From: Halichondria panicea
Lineage: Eukaryota; Porifera; Demospongiae; Suberitida; Halichondriidae
Reading direction: 5' to 3'
Assembly (NCBI RefSeq): GCF_963675165.1
Contig: NC_087380.1
Location: 5,030,071 to 5,094,070 of the forward strand
DNA: 64,000 nt
This document shows, piece after piece, positions 51,971-64,000 of this stretch. A program made the position numbers and the translations under genes. Within the stretch, counting starts at the first letter, position 1; each line of letters starts with the position of its first letter. The notes under the pieces were generated by a model. The model was not told the origin of the DNA. It saw only the letters and a list, made by a program, of their open reading frames with translations, and did not search any database.

Positions 51971-54900
51971 TCATGATTTGAGTATTTTGTCCACCTCCTC
52001 CCAGTCAATGTCAGTGAGGACACTCCCAGAGGACACACTGCTACCATCGTACACTGTAGACGCCTGAGAAGTATTAAAAACGATAATTTAAATCAGCATT
52101 GTAATGTTCCAGCACAAAGTTCAAAGCTATGAGCTATAATGCAACATCAGCAACAACTGCAGTACATACATTGTGCGTGTGTGTGTGTGTGTGTGGGGGG
52201 GGGGGGGAGCCTCATTAGGCAATGAAGCTAAAAGTGGACGGTAACAAGAGGGGGTTATACAAGGACCTACAGCCTACATACTGTACACTTATAGCAGTGT
52301 TGAACCTATTTCAGATAAAAAGAGTAGTCAAACGTATAATTTATAGAGATCAAGGGATAATTAACGTGTTCGTAGCGTATTGAGTACAAGCGCTTGCCAG
52401 CTTCTAGTGAACTCAAAACTTCCCCGTGCAGTAATCATAATTATTAAAGCTGTACACTTTCCTATGAATGGCTTAGTGTGCAAGCATAATATTATTATGA
52501 AATGTGGGTAAACTTCAACTGTAGCTCAATGATGATTCACACTAAACTGAAAGTTGAAACCACTGGTAAGTACCACACTCCAAGAAATTTCGCTAGTGGC
52601 GCTAGAAATAGAAAACAGCCATTGAATGTTTATCGACCTTCGTTTTGTAGGTCCACTACACTATACGATGTGGTATACAGATAATACACAGAAAGTACTC
52701 TCTTTTATGCCACCGGTTTCGGTAGCAGGATCTTATTCGTACACAGTTACTGAATTAGACAGTAATTAAGTGCCATGTTGACAGTGTGTGTACACTCACC
52801 AAAACATCAGCAATCTGCATCTGCTCCTTTTCTGTTAGCCCTTCAATACTTGACAGTTTTCTGGCAGATGAGTTGGACAATCTCTTGGGAGTTGAGGTGC
52901 CTGGAACAGTCCCTAAAAGAGAAAATAATAATTATGATAAACACAATGCAAAAATATCATAAATGCTACAAGACAATAAAAAGGATCTACTCTTGGAAAC
53001 ACGTGAGTTTGTAACTCCCGGTGGAATCTCCAAACAATGGATGATTAACAATTTGTGATTTTGTTCTTTGTTAAGGTTGCGGTAAACAGTTTGCTCATGA
53101 ATATTCATGATTTTCTTATAATGATTTTTGTGAAACTATAAGTACCATAATAAAAGTTTGAAGCACATAATTATATGTACATGATAAATATATTGGTGTA
53201 TCATCCTGTATGACAAGTATCAGTCTTTAAAACATTTTCCAGTGTAAGCTCTGAGCGATTATCAAGTTACTAGAAACAACACAAACTAGTAGTCATTTTA
53301 AACTTCCAAAAACACTTCTAGCTCTGTGTTCTTGCTCTTATATGATGCTTCTTGCCACTCTGGAGGGCTGGTCGAAGCGGTTTTTTTCTTTCCAGGCCAA
53401 AAAACGCTCATAAAATAATAATATGTAGACTAACTCCACTTAAAATGGCGGTCAGAGCCAAGGCAAACAGCCTCTTGTGAGCTTTCAGTAGCCTTTTTTC
53501 TCTTCGACCCGCCCTGCATAATTATAGTGAAGCTACAGTAGACTGTACACCTAAGCTTTATAGTAAAAATGTCTATTCAAGCCATGAAATGACTACTGCG
53601 TTTCAGCTGGACTTGCAGCTGGAAAAGATCACTAGATCTAGCTCATGAATAATTAATGAGCAAACGGTTTACCGTAAGCTTAAGACGGAAACATCGTCCT
53701 TAGTAGGAGGAGGATTCATACAGTGTCCCTTATTCAGAGAGTCCTTTTCCAGTGTATAATTATATGCACAAGTCTGTCAAGACCAATCCAAACCATTAAT
53801 GAATGATGTCACTACTTGACAGGTAGACTACATGTACAATACACACGTGGCAGGAAGTTTACATCTGATTACGTCTGACACACAAAGCTGGGCGTGAGAC
53901 TATTTGATAACATGTGTGAAAATTGTCTATGCTCCAGGAACTTGAGGTAACATAGTATAAAGCATGTACTATTTGTGCTTACCTTCATGAAGGTTTTTGA
54001 TAAATGTCCCCAGCGGAGTATCAGGACCATTCTCAGTTCGATTTTTTCTGTCTCTAGTACTTGAAGAGCTGTACATTATTGAGGAGGGTTCATTTTTCAG
54101 CCTCTTGTCAGCACTATACTTTTTGCGTGTCAACGAATTCGCAGTTGAAGTTGACTTGGGACTCAAAGATGGCTTTGTTGTGAGCATATCCTGCATCAGC
54201 TCAAAAGCATCATCAATTCTCTTGGCTAAAAACTCCTGTTTCTTGTCTCTGCATCATAATTATACATGTAGACACAAGTTATTATCGTACGGCATGGCAT
54301 GTGCATGACTTAGTATCGAAGGCTCTCCTGATCTTAAGGCTGTGTATGCATAAAGGTATATAGCCCAGGAACAAATCGTGATTTCTAAGCTTAACTTTTA
54401 GCAAAATCAAAGCAGCAATGGCGAAACAAGTTCTCAGTATAACATGATGACCAAAAAGCAAGCTCTTGCTAACTTCAGTAAAAGTGCCCATAAATTAAAG
54501 TACACGTACAGTACGTATGTATAGATAGACATTTATGCTGCAACACAAAACAGGCTGATGATATAAAACTGTATCGTACACATACATGTTATGTAACCAT
54601 TGTACACACCTTTTCTGTCTTTCTATTGGCAGTTTTGTTCCTCCAGGTTTAAACGGGCGTTTCTCTGATTTGAGATGGGTCTCTCTCTGTTCTCTAAACT
54701 CTGCGAGCCTCTCTTTCCTCTTAACCATCATCCATTGTCTCAATTCTTCACGTTTCCAGTTGCCCAGTCTCTGAGGAGCAATAAAAACAGAATATTAGTA
54801 TTGATTTTGCACATAGAACACACAGGAAACATTCTATATAGTAAGCATGCCTGCGTGATCAAACCTTATTAATAGCTTTGGGTGGATTTTTGTTCTCACG

Positions 54901-57900
54901 CTCGGGATCCTTCAACTCTATTGTGCTTATTGGTTGTCTTTGAAACCGTACTAGCTTCTTCTGTTGAAGCGCCTCTACTACTGCATCATCTTTAACAGCC
55001 TCAGTTCTGTGAAGATCAGCTAGCTGTGTTGTGATAGAAGGGAACATGTCTGGTGTGCTGTGTGATTCCGAGTCAGGTGCTGATTCGGCATCGGACATGG
55101 GGTCCACTACATCTTGCAGCTTATCTATAGTATATAGGATCTGTAGCGGATATGAACGTGTGAATGTGAGTCAACATCAGGGTTTTTCCAGCTCATTATT
55201 ATGGGGGGAGGGGATGAGAGAAAACTCTAGAGGGTGAACGCCCACTTCCCTGATGTGTAATGTAAAGTAATGTTCTCCGCACATGGATTGAAAAGTGTCA
55301 CGTACAGTATGACAACATTATGAAGGTCAAACTCAACACAAATGATTTAGTGCTAGTCTCACCTGTTTTGATGATTTGAATTCTCCCTCCACAGTTTTGG
55401 CAGTGTTCTCTATTGCATCTAATTGCTCTTCTAGCTCCTGAAGTCTCTGAAGGGCAGCACTAGTCACAGAATCAGGTTGGGTGTGGGCACCAAGCCAATT
55501 TGAATGAGTTTCTACGCATACTTTGTTAGCAGTCAATAAGGGATCCAAATCCTCTTTTGTAGTAGTTATTTGATGACCAACGTGATTAAGACGTGGCTGA
55601 TTGTGAGTTTCCGCTATTTCCATTGGTTCTTTCTGACTTTCAGTTGTGTGTTTAATTGGAGTTAGAGTGACGGTAGAAGACAAAGAAACCGTTGATATAC
55701 TCAAACTGTCCTGATCGGTTACATTCAGTGCTAGCACTGGTGGACAGTACACCTCATTTGAAGACTTTGGGTAGCATGGTTTAGTCGTTTTATTAACTCT
55801 CTGAAGTTCCACCTTGTGTATAAGGATAGTAGATTCAGGGCTGTTTGGATCAGAAGGTAGTTGTTGACACGGAGACAAGGTAATAGTGATGTCTGTACGA
55901 ATGCTGCTCCTCTCACTAACGTCTACAGATGTATCTGAGAGTTCTGACACATTGGTCCCAGTGCTTGAAGTAGGTAGAGTGTGACCTAGCTGTGACTTAA
56001 GGTTGAGTCTTCTCATTTGCAGACTCTCAAGAGGAATGTCTACTGGGTAACTTCTTTCTTGCAATTTCACAAGACTTGGCCTCCGTGGTTCATATTTTTC
56101 TCTCTGTTTACCTGTGCTGGGTATTGATTGCGCTTGGCTTTTTGGAAGGGACTCTTTTTGCCCAGGCGTCTTCAAAAAGTGCTCTTCATCTTCAATGTGT
56201 GGCTCTGTGTCCAGTGGTTTGTGCTCGTAATGTGCTAGTTTCTGTGTGACTGGTTCTTCAATTTCTTCCCAAGCTACCTTCTGCTTTCTCTTCTTTGGCC
56301 GTTTTCGAAACGTTGACTTCCTTTTCTGGTAGAGACCTGTGTCAGACACTGATGTACTGCTTGGAATGTCACTTTGTCTGAATTCTGGGGGGTTATGGAG
56401 AAGTAGATTTTCCAAATCGCCATTCTCTTTAACTCTTGGTTTAGGATTTTGCTTGTCTACTTTTGTAGGAAGGCTTATCAACTTGGGGTGTTCTGTGCTC
56501 GGAATTTGTAAAAGTTTTAAGCCTGTTTGTCGCGTGACATTTATCGGGTCGTTTGCTTGCAGTAGAGGTGGTACCTTGGCAGGATTTGCTTGAATGAAGG
56601 GCTGTGGCAGCAGTGTGGGCACAAATGGAACAAGTGGTACATTTGGAAGTGTATAAGGAAGTGTATTTGTAACTTGAGGAGGTGTGGGCTTTGAATACAC
56701 TGGGTGAGGATTTCTGTTTGGTGGCTGGGGCGGGAGTGACAACAGCAGTGGTCTGCTATGAGCTGGCGAGTACTTTGCTGCAAAAGTTGGCAATCGATTT
56801 GGAGAGTGTGATGAGCGTGGAGGAAGTGATGAGGGAATTTGAGGGTGCCGATTATTTGGAAAGAATGGAAAGACAGGGGGTGGGTGGTGAGGGTATGAAG
56901 GTTGTGGCACAGTTTGCTGAAGGGGCAATGTCAGTAGTAAAGGCCTCTGAATTAATCTATTCGTCAATGTTTTTGGTGCCTGTGAAGAACTTTGTTGCTG
57001 ATTAAGATCGGCCATTTTGAGAAAAGAAGGACGGACACCAGTACTAGAAACTGAACTTAGGGGGGGTGGAGGAACGATTGAATTTACGTTTTGAGCAAAG
57101 TCGGGGTAGACCATCTCAATTTTTTGTAGGTGAAGTTTTGAATCTTTTTGAGAATCAGATACAGAGGGATAAGGACCCAGTTGCAGTAGGGAAAGGTCAG
57201 CTCCGCTTTTTGTTTGTGCTATACGGGAAAATTGTCCTATAACAGGGGGCGGGATGTGCTCTTTGGATGGTTTTGGAGTGGACACAATCGGATGCTCGGC
57301 ATGTTGACGTTGTTGCTGCAGGCCCATAGTGGTACTGGTGAATTGAGGGAGAGCTGAAACCCCACCTGGACTATCCTTCTTACATGTAGTAAGGTCAGAT
57401 AAAGCAACTTTTGATCCACTAACAAAGTCATCACAAGTTTGGACGTACTGATCTCTACTGAATTTGTTTTGTAGGCTTGAAATGTTTGCACTTGGAGGTG
57501 GATTGGAGTAACTCGTCTCAGATGGTGACTGCAAATCCTCAAGATTCAGCATCTGCACAAAATAAAAAATTATGTTTATAGCCATGGGGTTGAGACAGTG
57601 CTGAATGCAGTCAATCAAGGGTATGACATTTTACGTGTAGGTGGTGAAGTATACTGAGAACTCACCGGCATAGTGTTCTCTACTGGTTGATGCAAAGCTT
57701 TTAGTGCATCCTGTGACTGCTCATAAGATATAGCTGATACTTTGTCTTGAGCGACAAATGGTTTATCCTGAAAATCAATTTGTGTACCGCACTCCGAAGT
57801 TGAGACTTCTTTTTTAGTTTCCATAGCATTCAACATTGATAGAAGACGTTGTTGTCGAAGCTGCAGAATATCTCGAATTTCGGTTTTCACAGCAGTAACG

Positions 57901-60900
57901 ATAGTTTGCTCATCCAACCCACGAGAAACAATACCGCTAACATTTGTGGACTCTGTTTTTTGATCAACGGATATGTTTTGCTGTGCAGTAGTCCCTTGAT
58001 GCATGCATGGATCTTTACCCGGTATATTGCCTTGTATTTGAGTTTGGAGCTCAGGTGTATGATCTTCCTGAGTTAGGAGAGTAGAGTTGTTAATCTCAAG
58101 ACTGTGTACTGATTGTGAAACAGTGATGGTACTTGGAGTCACCGTAAAGGTTTCGCTTCCGCTATCGTCAGAACTACCATTGTTGTCCAAATCTTCATTA
58201 TCAGGAAATTCTATAGTTCTTTCGACATTTTTGACGACACCATTTTCTTCACTAGGTGATCTCATTGTATTCTCTTGGAGCCCACTAGCATGTTGCACTT
58301 CCTTGGCAGACGATTTACTTGGCGGTGTGTTTGGTGTACTCTTACTGGTAGTACCAGAAGTGGGAAGGATAAAGTCATTGAACGTGAGGGTAACATTTTC
58401 ACTGATTTCTGCGAGCGTATCTCCCAGATTGTTATCGTCAGTTTCGGTTACCGCTTTAGATTTTTTCTCCCCAACGCTATAAAACAAAAACCAATTACAT
58501 GTGTTCATGAGCTACGTACATGTACTGTGCATACATGTACTGTACATACATGTATACACTATGCTTACACTTACAAACATATGAGAAACACATTTACTCA
58601 GACTACAAAACGCTTTGAAACAAAAAAAATCGAATCTTAGTTTAAATACAGCAACATATATATACCGCATGTACACACACTGTAAGTACCTGTAAGTGAT
58701 AGCAGAAGGCAGTTCACCTAGTGAAATGCTACTGTTCTGCTCAGTGTCCAGACTGTTAGTGGTGAGGTCTCCCAGCTGACTGATGGAAGAGAGCTTGTTA
58801 ACCAGTTGATCTCCAGATATACGACCCTGAAGGTACACACAATCAAGGGAGCACGATAAGCAGACGTCAAAAACTATAGACTTATAATTAGAGCAGACAA
58901 TAGCCAGGATGAAATACATACATGCAGTTGTTGCTTCTTTGCTTATCCCTAGCCCCAGAACATACCGGGAGCCATATTTCTAAGACTCTAGGTTTCTTTA
59001 CTGACTGACTTTTGCTGTGATCTTAGTCATGTACATGTACTAAAGGTGTAACGGTATAGCATTATTATCAATCAATACGATACGTGTCAAAATGTGCATG
59101 CAAACGTACATATACAAAATATACCTTCAGTGTTCCCAGGGGTAGTTGAATAAGCTGAGGGGGTCCAGAGACTGAGGTATCAGCTAAAATAGTAATACCA
59201 TCAGTTTCATCTGTTTTCTGAACACTAAATCCTTCTTCAACTAAGGAATTGGATGAAATGTTCATTTCCTCCTTTGCAACAGTTTTTGAATTATAATCAT
59301 GAGCTTTAATAGTCAAAGAAGCACCCCGTGATTTTCTCAGATATTCTTCTTCCCTCTGCTTAATACTATTTATCACAAGTTTTGGAGAAATGTTTACTTT
59401 CAGAGAAGCAATTGCTTTACGGCTTGACTTATTCTGTAGCTTCTTCTTGCTCTTAGATTTCATTTTGTCATGAGAGGAGGTTGTAAGCGACCCAGCAGAG
59501 GAGGTCCATGTGTGGAGATACTCAATTAAAGGAAGAACTTGCTCCCAACAAGAATAGTCTTTTCTAACAGAGCCCAGAAACTGTGACAAGAGTGGTGTGT
59601 TGCTCTTATTATCGGTTAAATTGGAGGATTGATGAAGCTGAGATAGACTACCTCTGGCTTTCTCGGGTAAAATAACTGAAAGAACACTGTCTATAAGCTT
59701 AATGTAGTCAGAGTCGTATTCAAAAAGGAAACTGCCAACTCCTTGAGCATCATTCTCAACTAGATAATTGGAATCTTCCATTAAGACAAGCTCGCAAAAC
59801 TTTCCTTGGCTAGCCCCAAGTTTTTCCCGTTGTGAGAGAGTTTCCTGACTCTTGGTAAGATAGTGAACAGACAGTGGAATGGAGTTTTGCCCTTGGACTG
59901 ATCTCAGATGTGAAATAAGTCGGTCTAGTTTTCCATCTGTTGTTTGTGTGTCATTTCCTGCAGGAAAACAATACGCTAGAATATCAGCAAGGAAGGTGTT
60001 AGCCTCTAGCTCTGAGAAAATGGTGAGGGCGGCTCCTTCGGCGAGATTATGGGATGAACTCGACATGTTTTCAAGAAGTGAGGTAAACTGAAGAAGCCTG
60101 GCACTCCACAGTGATGCCTTCTGAACTATAGTTGCAGGAGCTCTTTCCTATATGGATGGGTATAATTATTGATCACAAACAGCAAGCAAACTAATTACAC
60201 TTTAGCTTATATTTATTGTAGATGGCAAAAAAGAGATATGCGTTGGCCGGGAGTCGAACCCGGATCTATTGCTTGGAAGGCAACAATGCTGACCGTTACA
60301 CCACCAACGCTTCACACAGAGACAAGGCATGGACGTATTAAACTGTGCAGTGTTTTACACAACATAGATGACATTAAGGCTACCGTGGGGACATGGTACT
60401 GTACACTTGTAGGGAGGGCTACACTGTACATGTATGTTGAAATAACTGACCTTTAAAGGTGAGGGTTGCAGTACTCTGAGATATTTGCTGAGTTGGTCTC
60501 TAACATGTAAGAACCACAACAACCCACAGAGCTCTCTGAAAGCACTGAGCAGCACCTTCACCGTACCACCATCTGCAAAATACATAAAAACAGTAATCAC
60601 ATTCACTTTTTTTATTACCTAAATGTATACATAATTAATACTACCGTATTACTAGAATATTTTGCGGGTGAAAAAGCTTTGCGAATGAGCCAAATCAGCA
60701 GAAAATTTGACCCTTTGCGATCTAACGATTGCGTTCTGGCAAGGATCGTGTGTAGTAATAATTTGCGGATTTTATTGTTGCGAATTGATCAACCATCGCA
60801 AAGTTCGCAAATGTTTGATGCTCGCAAAACATTCTAGTAATACGGTATGCAGATTATCTCATTAGTGAAAATACAAATTTGACATGTGTATATATACATG

Positions 60901-63900
60901 ACGTACCGGGAACAAAACCATTGTATTGTAGTGAGTGTATTTTGTACAGTCATACGTACGTAAGTCACAAAAGAAATTAACTTAACTGACAATCACGCAC
61001 GACTGACTGCCATTCGTATACCAACCAAATACTGCCATATACTACAAAACATATACCATACAATACCCATGCTGCTATGGCCAGCATAACTTAATTGAAC
61101 GTATACTAAACTACTGTATATGAGAGTATTAAATTATGTACGTACCTTCAATACTGAATTGAGGCTGCCCATTATCCTGAGCTAATTCAGCCAAGCCCTG
61201 AGGCAGTTTACAGGAGCTATATCCAGGTGGATGGAGAGAGGGACCACTGCTGTGCAGCTGCTCTAGTTGACAGCTGTACCAACGAGCACAGGGCAGTAGT
61301 GTGTGAGAGGAGGTAAGAATGAAAACCAGGGATCGAATGAGAGTAGATAGTTTGCCTCTCAGTCTGTACTCCAGTGGACACTGAAGGAAATCCTGGGATA
61401 ATCGATAGGAAGTGAGATTAACTAACTTATATTGTATGTATTATATATACACGTTTGTACAGGTCATGTAGAAAATGTAACCACTAATCGGTCGCTAGTG
61501 TGGTTGATAATGCGTGTAATATAGAATGACAAGACATAACAATTCCTACCAATCTTCCAGTTATTATATATACATACTACATGTGCATACTGTACGTATT
61601 ACTAGTACGTTTTTACATAAGCGAATTTTGCGAGTGGTTACGTCACAAAACTATTGGTACTGCAGGTATAGCGCACGATCCTTGCCGGAACGCAATACTT
61701 ACATGCAGATTGCAAAGAGGCTAATATATTCTGCTGATTTAGCTCATTCGCAAAGGTTTTTCACCAGCTAGAAAAGCGGTACTGGCCGGTATATACATGT
61801 AACAGAACGATTATTATCAGTGCATATACAATGTAGCAGGAGTACATGAATGTAGTTATAACTATAAAATGTTACAGTATTACATGTAGTGTAAATGCAA
61901 GAGGAAGCAGATTCTATTTACCTCATTTGGCACTGCTGGTTGAGGGCAGAACAGAGGAGGGGCAGGTAGGTAGATTGCTGAAGGCACCTCTAAAGGGAGT
62001 TCTTTGCAGCAGTGAGTCATCTCTGAAACCAGACTGGATACGAGCGTTAGCAGCAAACCGTCCAGTTTTGCGCATGCACATACTCTGAGACAATCGGACA
62101 CGAAACTGATAATGGCTGTTTGTTGCAAGTGTGAGTCATTGATACCAGGTAAGCGAGAAAGTCTTAACTTTGTAGTGGCCGCAGTGGGAAACTTCAACTG
62201 AAACCCAATGATCTGCAGAACATTCTCTACAGCAAGCTGATGTGAAAGGATGTTCAATTCAGCATATTCCAATCCCATAAGCCTGCTGTGACGAACAATC
62301 ACGGTCGCCAGCAAAAATGCTTTCTTCCAGTCCCCAACTTGTTGTAAGAATGAGCAAGCCTCAATCCAGAACTGAGACATAATGAGGAGCTCTAGAGTGT
62401 GATCAAGGGTCCAGAACTTCGCTACTGGGTCCTTTTGAACAGCCTCCGATAATTTTGTTCTAGAAAGAATGGCTTCATGGGGTGTGTGTGATGGAATAAG
62501 AATAAACTGAGCCCCCTCACAAAAGAATGATGTCATTACTTTACATAGAACGAGAATAACTGGTTTAAATCGTTTCGATAATTTGAAGGGTACCAGTTCT
62601 GACTCAACAGCCTCACTGTAGTTTATGAGGGAGTGCACATACTGTAATGCTCCTTGTATATCGTACTGCTCTAGTTTAGAAATCAGTACAGACACTTTTC
62701 TTTGTTTTTTTGGAAAGTTTGAAGTGATCGGGTTGCCAATTTGCATTTGGGTTGACGAAATCCATCTAATCTGTGTGTTGACGTACTGTATTGTAACTAA
62801 AGCACTATTCAAACATTCTGATAGCTTGTTATAAAGAACACTCATTTCTGTAGCTTGATTTCGACTTTCTCCAACAGCAGAAGTAATCTGTTTCTTGACT
62901 ATCTGTTCGCAAGTGTTGACATCTTGATGAAACCTTTGTGAAACTTTGAGCAGCCAGAAACATGCTGGGGCTAGTGCACTTATTGTGCTAGAAAGATGAT
63001 TTCTGCTTCTATTTCCAAGGAAATTAGGAGAATAAAAACAGTTTGATCCATCGTTAACAGGCCTCAAGCTGTATGTGTTTTCAATAATGGCAGTGAGTGA
63101 GTCTAGAAGGTCTGAAATTTCAGAAATATTGTTGTTCATGCTGTTGATATAGTCGATCATTTTGTTTCCCTGCTTTAGTGGTAAAAAAGTATTGTAGAAT
63201 CTCGTCAATCTTGCTACTAGAATTTCATTAGCTAGTGTAGCTGCAGTACTGAGGTGGCTTTGAGCAATGGAGTCAAATGGCAAAAGACTGAACAAAACAT
63301 TGATGAAAATCACAGCATCATTTTGTCTGTCATCCTGGATTTGCAAGACATCGAGAATAGATCTTATCAAAAGCATTGTAGCATTTGTCATATCATTTTG
63401 ACTTGATTGAAGGCTACTTGAATCATTAGTAACAACTGTCGGACAGCAGGTCAGCACCAGCCCCCAAGCACAGAGAAGATTCGTTACTGCATCTTCAAAA
63501 TGATTACCCACTGGAGCAGGAAACTCAAGAGTTGAGCCTAGTCCAGCGAAGTGTATTCCACCAATGTCCACGCCACTCAGTGCAGGCATGTATCCACCAA
63601 TAGCAGAAGTGTCCACACTATTAGCAAGGGTATCACCCAATCCAGTGCTTTCTGAAAAACTAGCGGCTACATTGAGAAGGTCAATAGATTCTGTTTGCTT
63701 AGTCGGATCGGAGTGCGAAAAAACTGAACTTTTCAAAGGTGCTATTGATTGCAGACCTAGCATTTTACGTACATTGCAGACAATGGTCGAGAGGAGAGAC
63801 GGTAGTGAGAGTGTGGGGAGTTTGAGGACTGTGAGAGAATAGCCATCAGAACAGAGAATAATTGGTAGGTTGGGATGAGTGGCCACTGAGAATCTTTGAC

Positions 63901-63962
63901 GAAGGGTGTCCCTCTCGGAAGACTCAGAAGTCTCGTGACCGGTAACCTTCCGCGATACACCA
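51971..63962 (-). CDS. CPLANE1: CPLANE1 (JBTS17)-like ciliary protein, C-terminal ~2,490 residues; 5' end outside window
   Basis: CPLANE1 acts in ciliogenesis and planar polarity at the transition zone/basal body. Twelve phase-consistent exons: 61922-63962, 61146-61392, 60451-60572, 59125-60147, 58690-58826, 57666-58476, 55363-57552, 54865-55140, 54610-54770, 53983-54248, 52800-52912, 51971-52063 (stop TGA). The first visible exon opens SVATHPNLPIILCSDGYSLTVLKLP, as expected just after the N-terminal WD40 region, then a helical solenoid (FWTLDHTLELLIMSQFWIEACSFLQQVGDWKKA). The middle is long, disordered and Pro/Ser-rich. The C-terminus has a basic helix (KRKERLAEFREQRETHLKSE) and ends DWEEVDKILKS. 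The human protein is ~3,200 aa, so roughly the first 700 residues are missing. Identification comes from recalled family layout; a profile search would settle it. Confidence 0.65.
52176..52208. repeat. TG microsatellite followed by poly-G
   Basis: A (TG)n tract runs directly into about 13 consecutive G. It lies in the last intron of the CPLANE1-like gene. Simple-sequence tract, no function inferred. Confidence 0.85.
53071..53683. mobile_element. TTAA-flanked MITE, copy 2 (CPLANE1-like intron)
   Basis: Flanked by TTAA on both sides (53071-53074 and 53680-53683). Left end GGTTGCGGTAAACAGTTTGC; right end complements it (CAAACGGTTTACCGTAAGC). It matches copy 1 at 40268-40862 in reverse orientation, including the nested GGGCGGGTCGAAG inverted repeat. 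TTAA duplication suggests a piggyBac-type transposase mobilised it; no coding capacity. Confidence 0.85.
60239..60310 (-). tRNA. tRNA-Gly (anticodon TCC)
   Basis: A 72-nt cloverleaf on the minus strand. The acceptor arm GCGTTGG pairs with CCAACGC, with A as discriminator. The anticodon loop CTTCCAA gives TCC (Gly, GGA codons). The A box TGGTGTAACGG and B box GGTTCGACTCC fit RNA polymerase III internal promoters. A run of six T follows on the minus strand (plus-strand A-run at about 60225-60230) as terminator. It lies in a CPLANE1-like intron, in the same orientation as the host gene. Confidence 0.95.
60642..60847. mobile_element. MITE with TA-flanked inverted repeats, copy 2 (best preserved)
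   Basis: Starts TACCGTATTACTAGAATATT and ends with its complement (ATTCTAGTAATACGGTA). The TA at each edge fits a Tc1/mariner-type target duplication. The interior is shared with the copies at 12937-13134 and, inverted and worn, at 61593-61795. Confidence 0.82.
61593..61795. mobile_element. MITE copy 3, inverted and degenerate
   Basis: Contains the reverse complements of interior motifs of the copy at 60642 (CACGATCCTTGCCGGAACGC; TTAGCTCATTCGCAAAGG), between worn ends near GTATTACTAGTACG and GGTACTGGCCGGTATA. It lies about 750 bp from copy 2, so the host gene has two copies in neighbouring introns. Confidence 0.65.
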
Positions 63963-64000
63963 CTGGAAGTTGAAGAAATAATTATAGTTATTACTACAGG

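Noticed and set aside
56541-57005. ORFs on both strands within the large Pro/Ser exon of the CPLANE1-like gene
   Set aside because: They are low-complexity shadows of exon 55363-57552, which is open for 730 codons in the spliced frame.

Overview
This is metazoan nuclear DNA with a compact layout. Eight protein-coding genes were resolved, seven of them split by many short GT-AG introns (several only 44-70 nt). Each exon chain below was read by eye, keeping the reading phase across every junction. Small introns, tight spacing, abundant small inverted-repeat elements and AT-rich palindromes suggest an early-branching animal. A demosponge is my best guess; this is inference and no species-diagnostic marker was seen. 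There is no bacterial operon, prophage or CRISPR array.

Layout, left to right: the 3' part of a TESK/LIMK-type kinase (+, 1481-4355); a complete 19-exon membrane adenylyl cyclase (+, 5366-12388); a repeat-rich gap; a SPICE1 centriole/spindle gene (-, 14152-20028); a decayed inverted-repeat transposon with PHD-finger remnants (20133-21245); a cyclic-nucleotide-binding-domain protein (+, 21719-24059); a secreted, probably GPI-anchored protein joining an LPMO-like copper module, EGF segments and two DOMON domains (+, 24372-29686); a type II membrane nucleotide pyrophosphatase/phosphodiesterase with a nuclease-like domain (-, 29987-39278); DBT, the E2 of the branched-chain 2-oxoacid dehydrogenase complex, with an unusual second subunit-binding domain (+, 39504-43757); an Ig/FN3 single-pass receptor with a tyrosine-rich tail (-, 43919-51739); and the C-terminal ~2,490 residues of a CPLANE1-like ciliary protein (-, 51971 to the window edge), which holds a tRNA-Gly(TCC) gene in one intron.

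The genes are mostly independent housekeeping, signalling and cilium genes rather than a co-acting cluster. Two centriole/cilium genes (SPICE1, CPLANE1-like) and two cyclic-nucleotide genes (cyclase, CNB protein) lie in the same 64 kb, but nothing in the sequence shows that they cooperate. ENPP and DBT start head to head 225 bp apart and may share a promoter.

The most interesting item is the 24.4-29.7 kb gene. If its N-terminal module is a real LPMO and its DOMON domains bind haem, it would put a copper oxygenase and its cytochrome-type electron donor in one cell-surface chain. The second theme is a rich set of small mobile elements: a TTAA-flanked pair, a TA-flanked trio, a 609-bp element with a clean 7-bp target duplication, and an almost perfect 86-bp hairpin.
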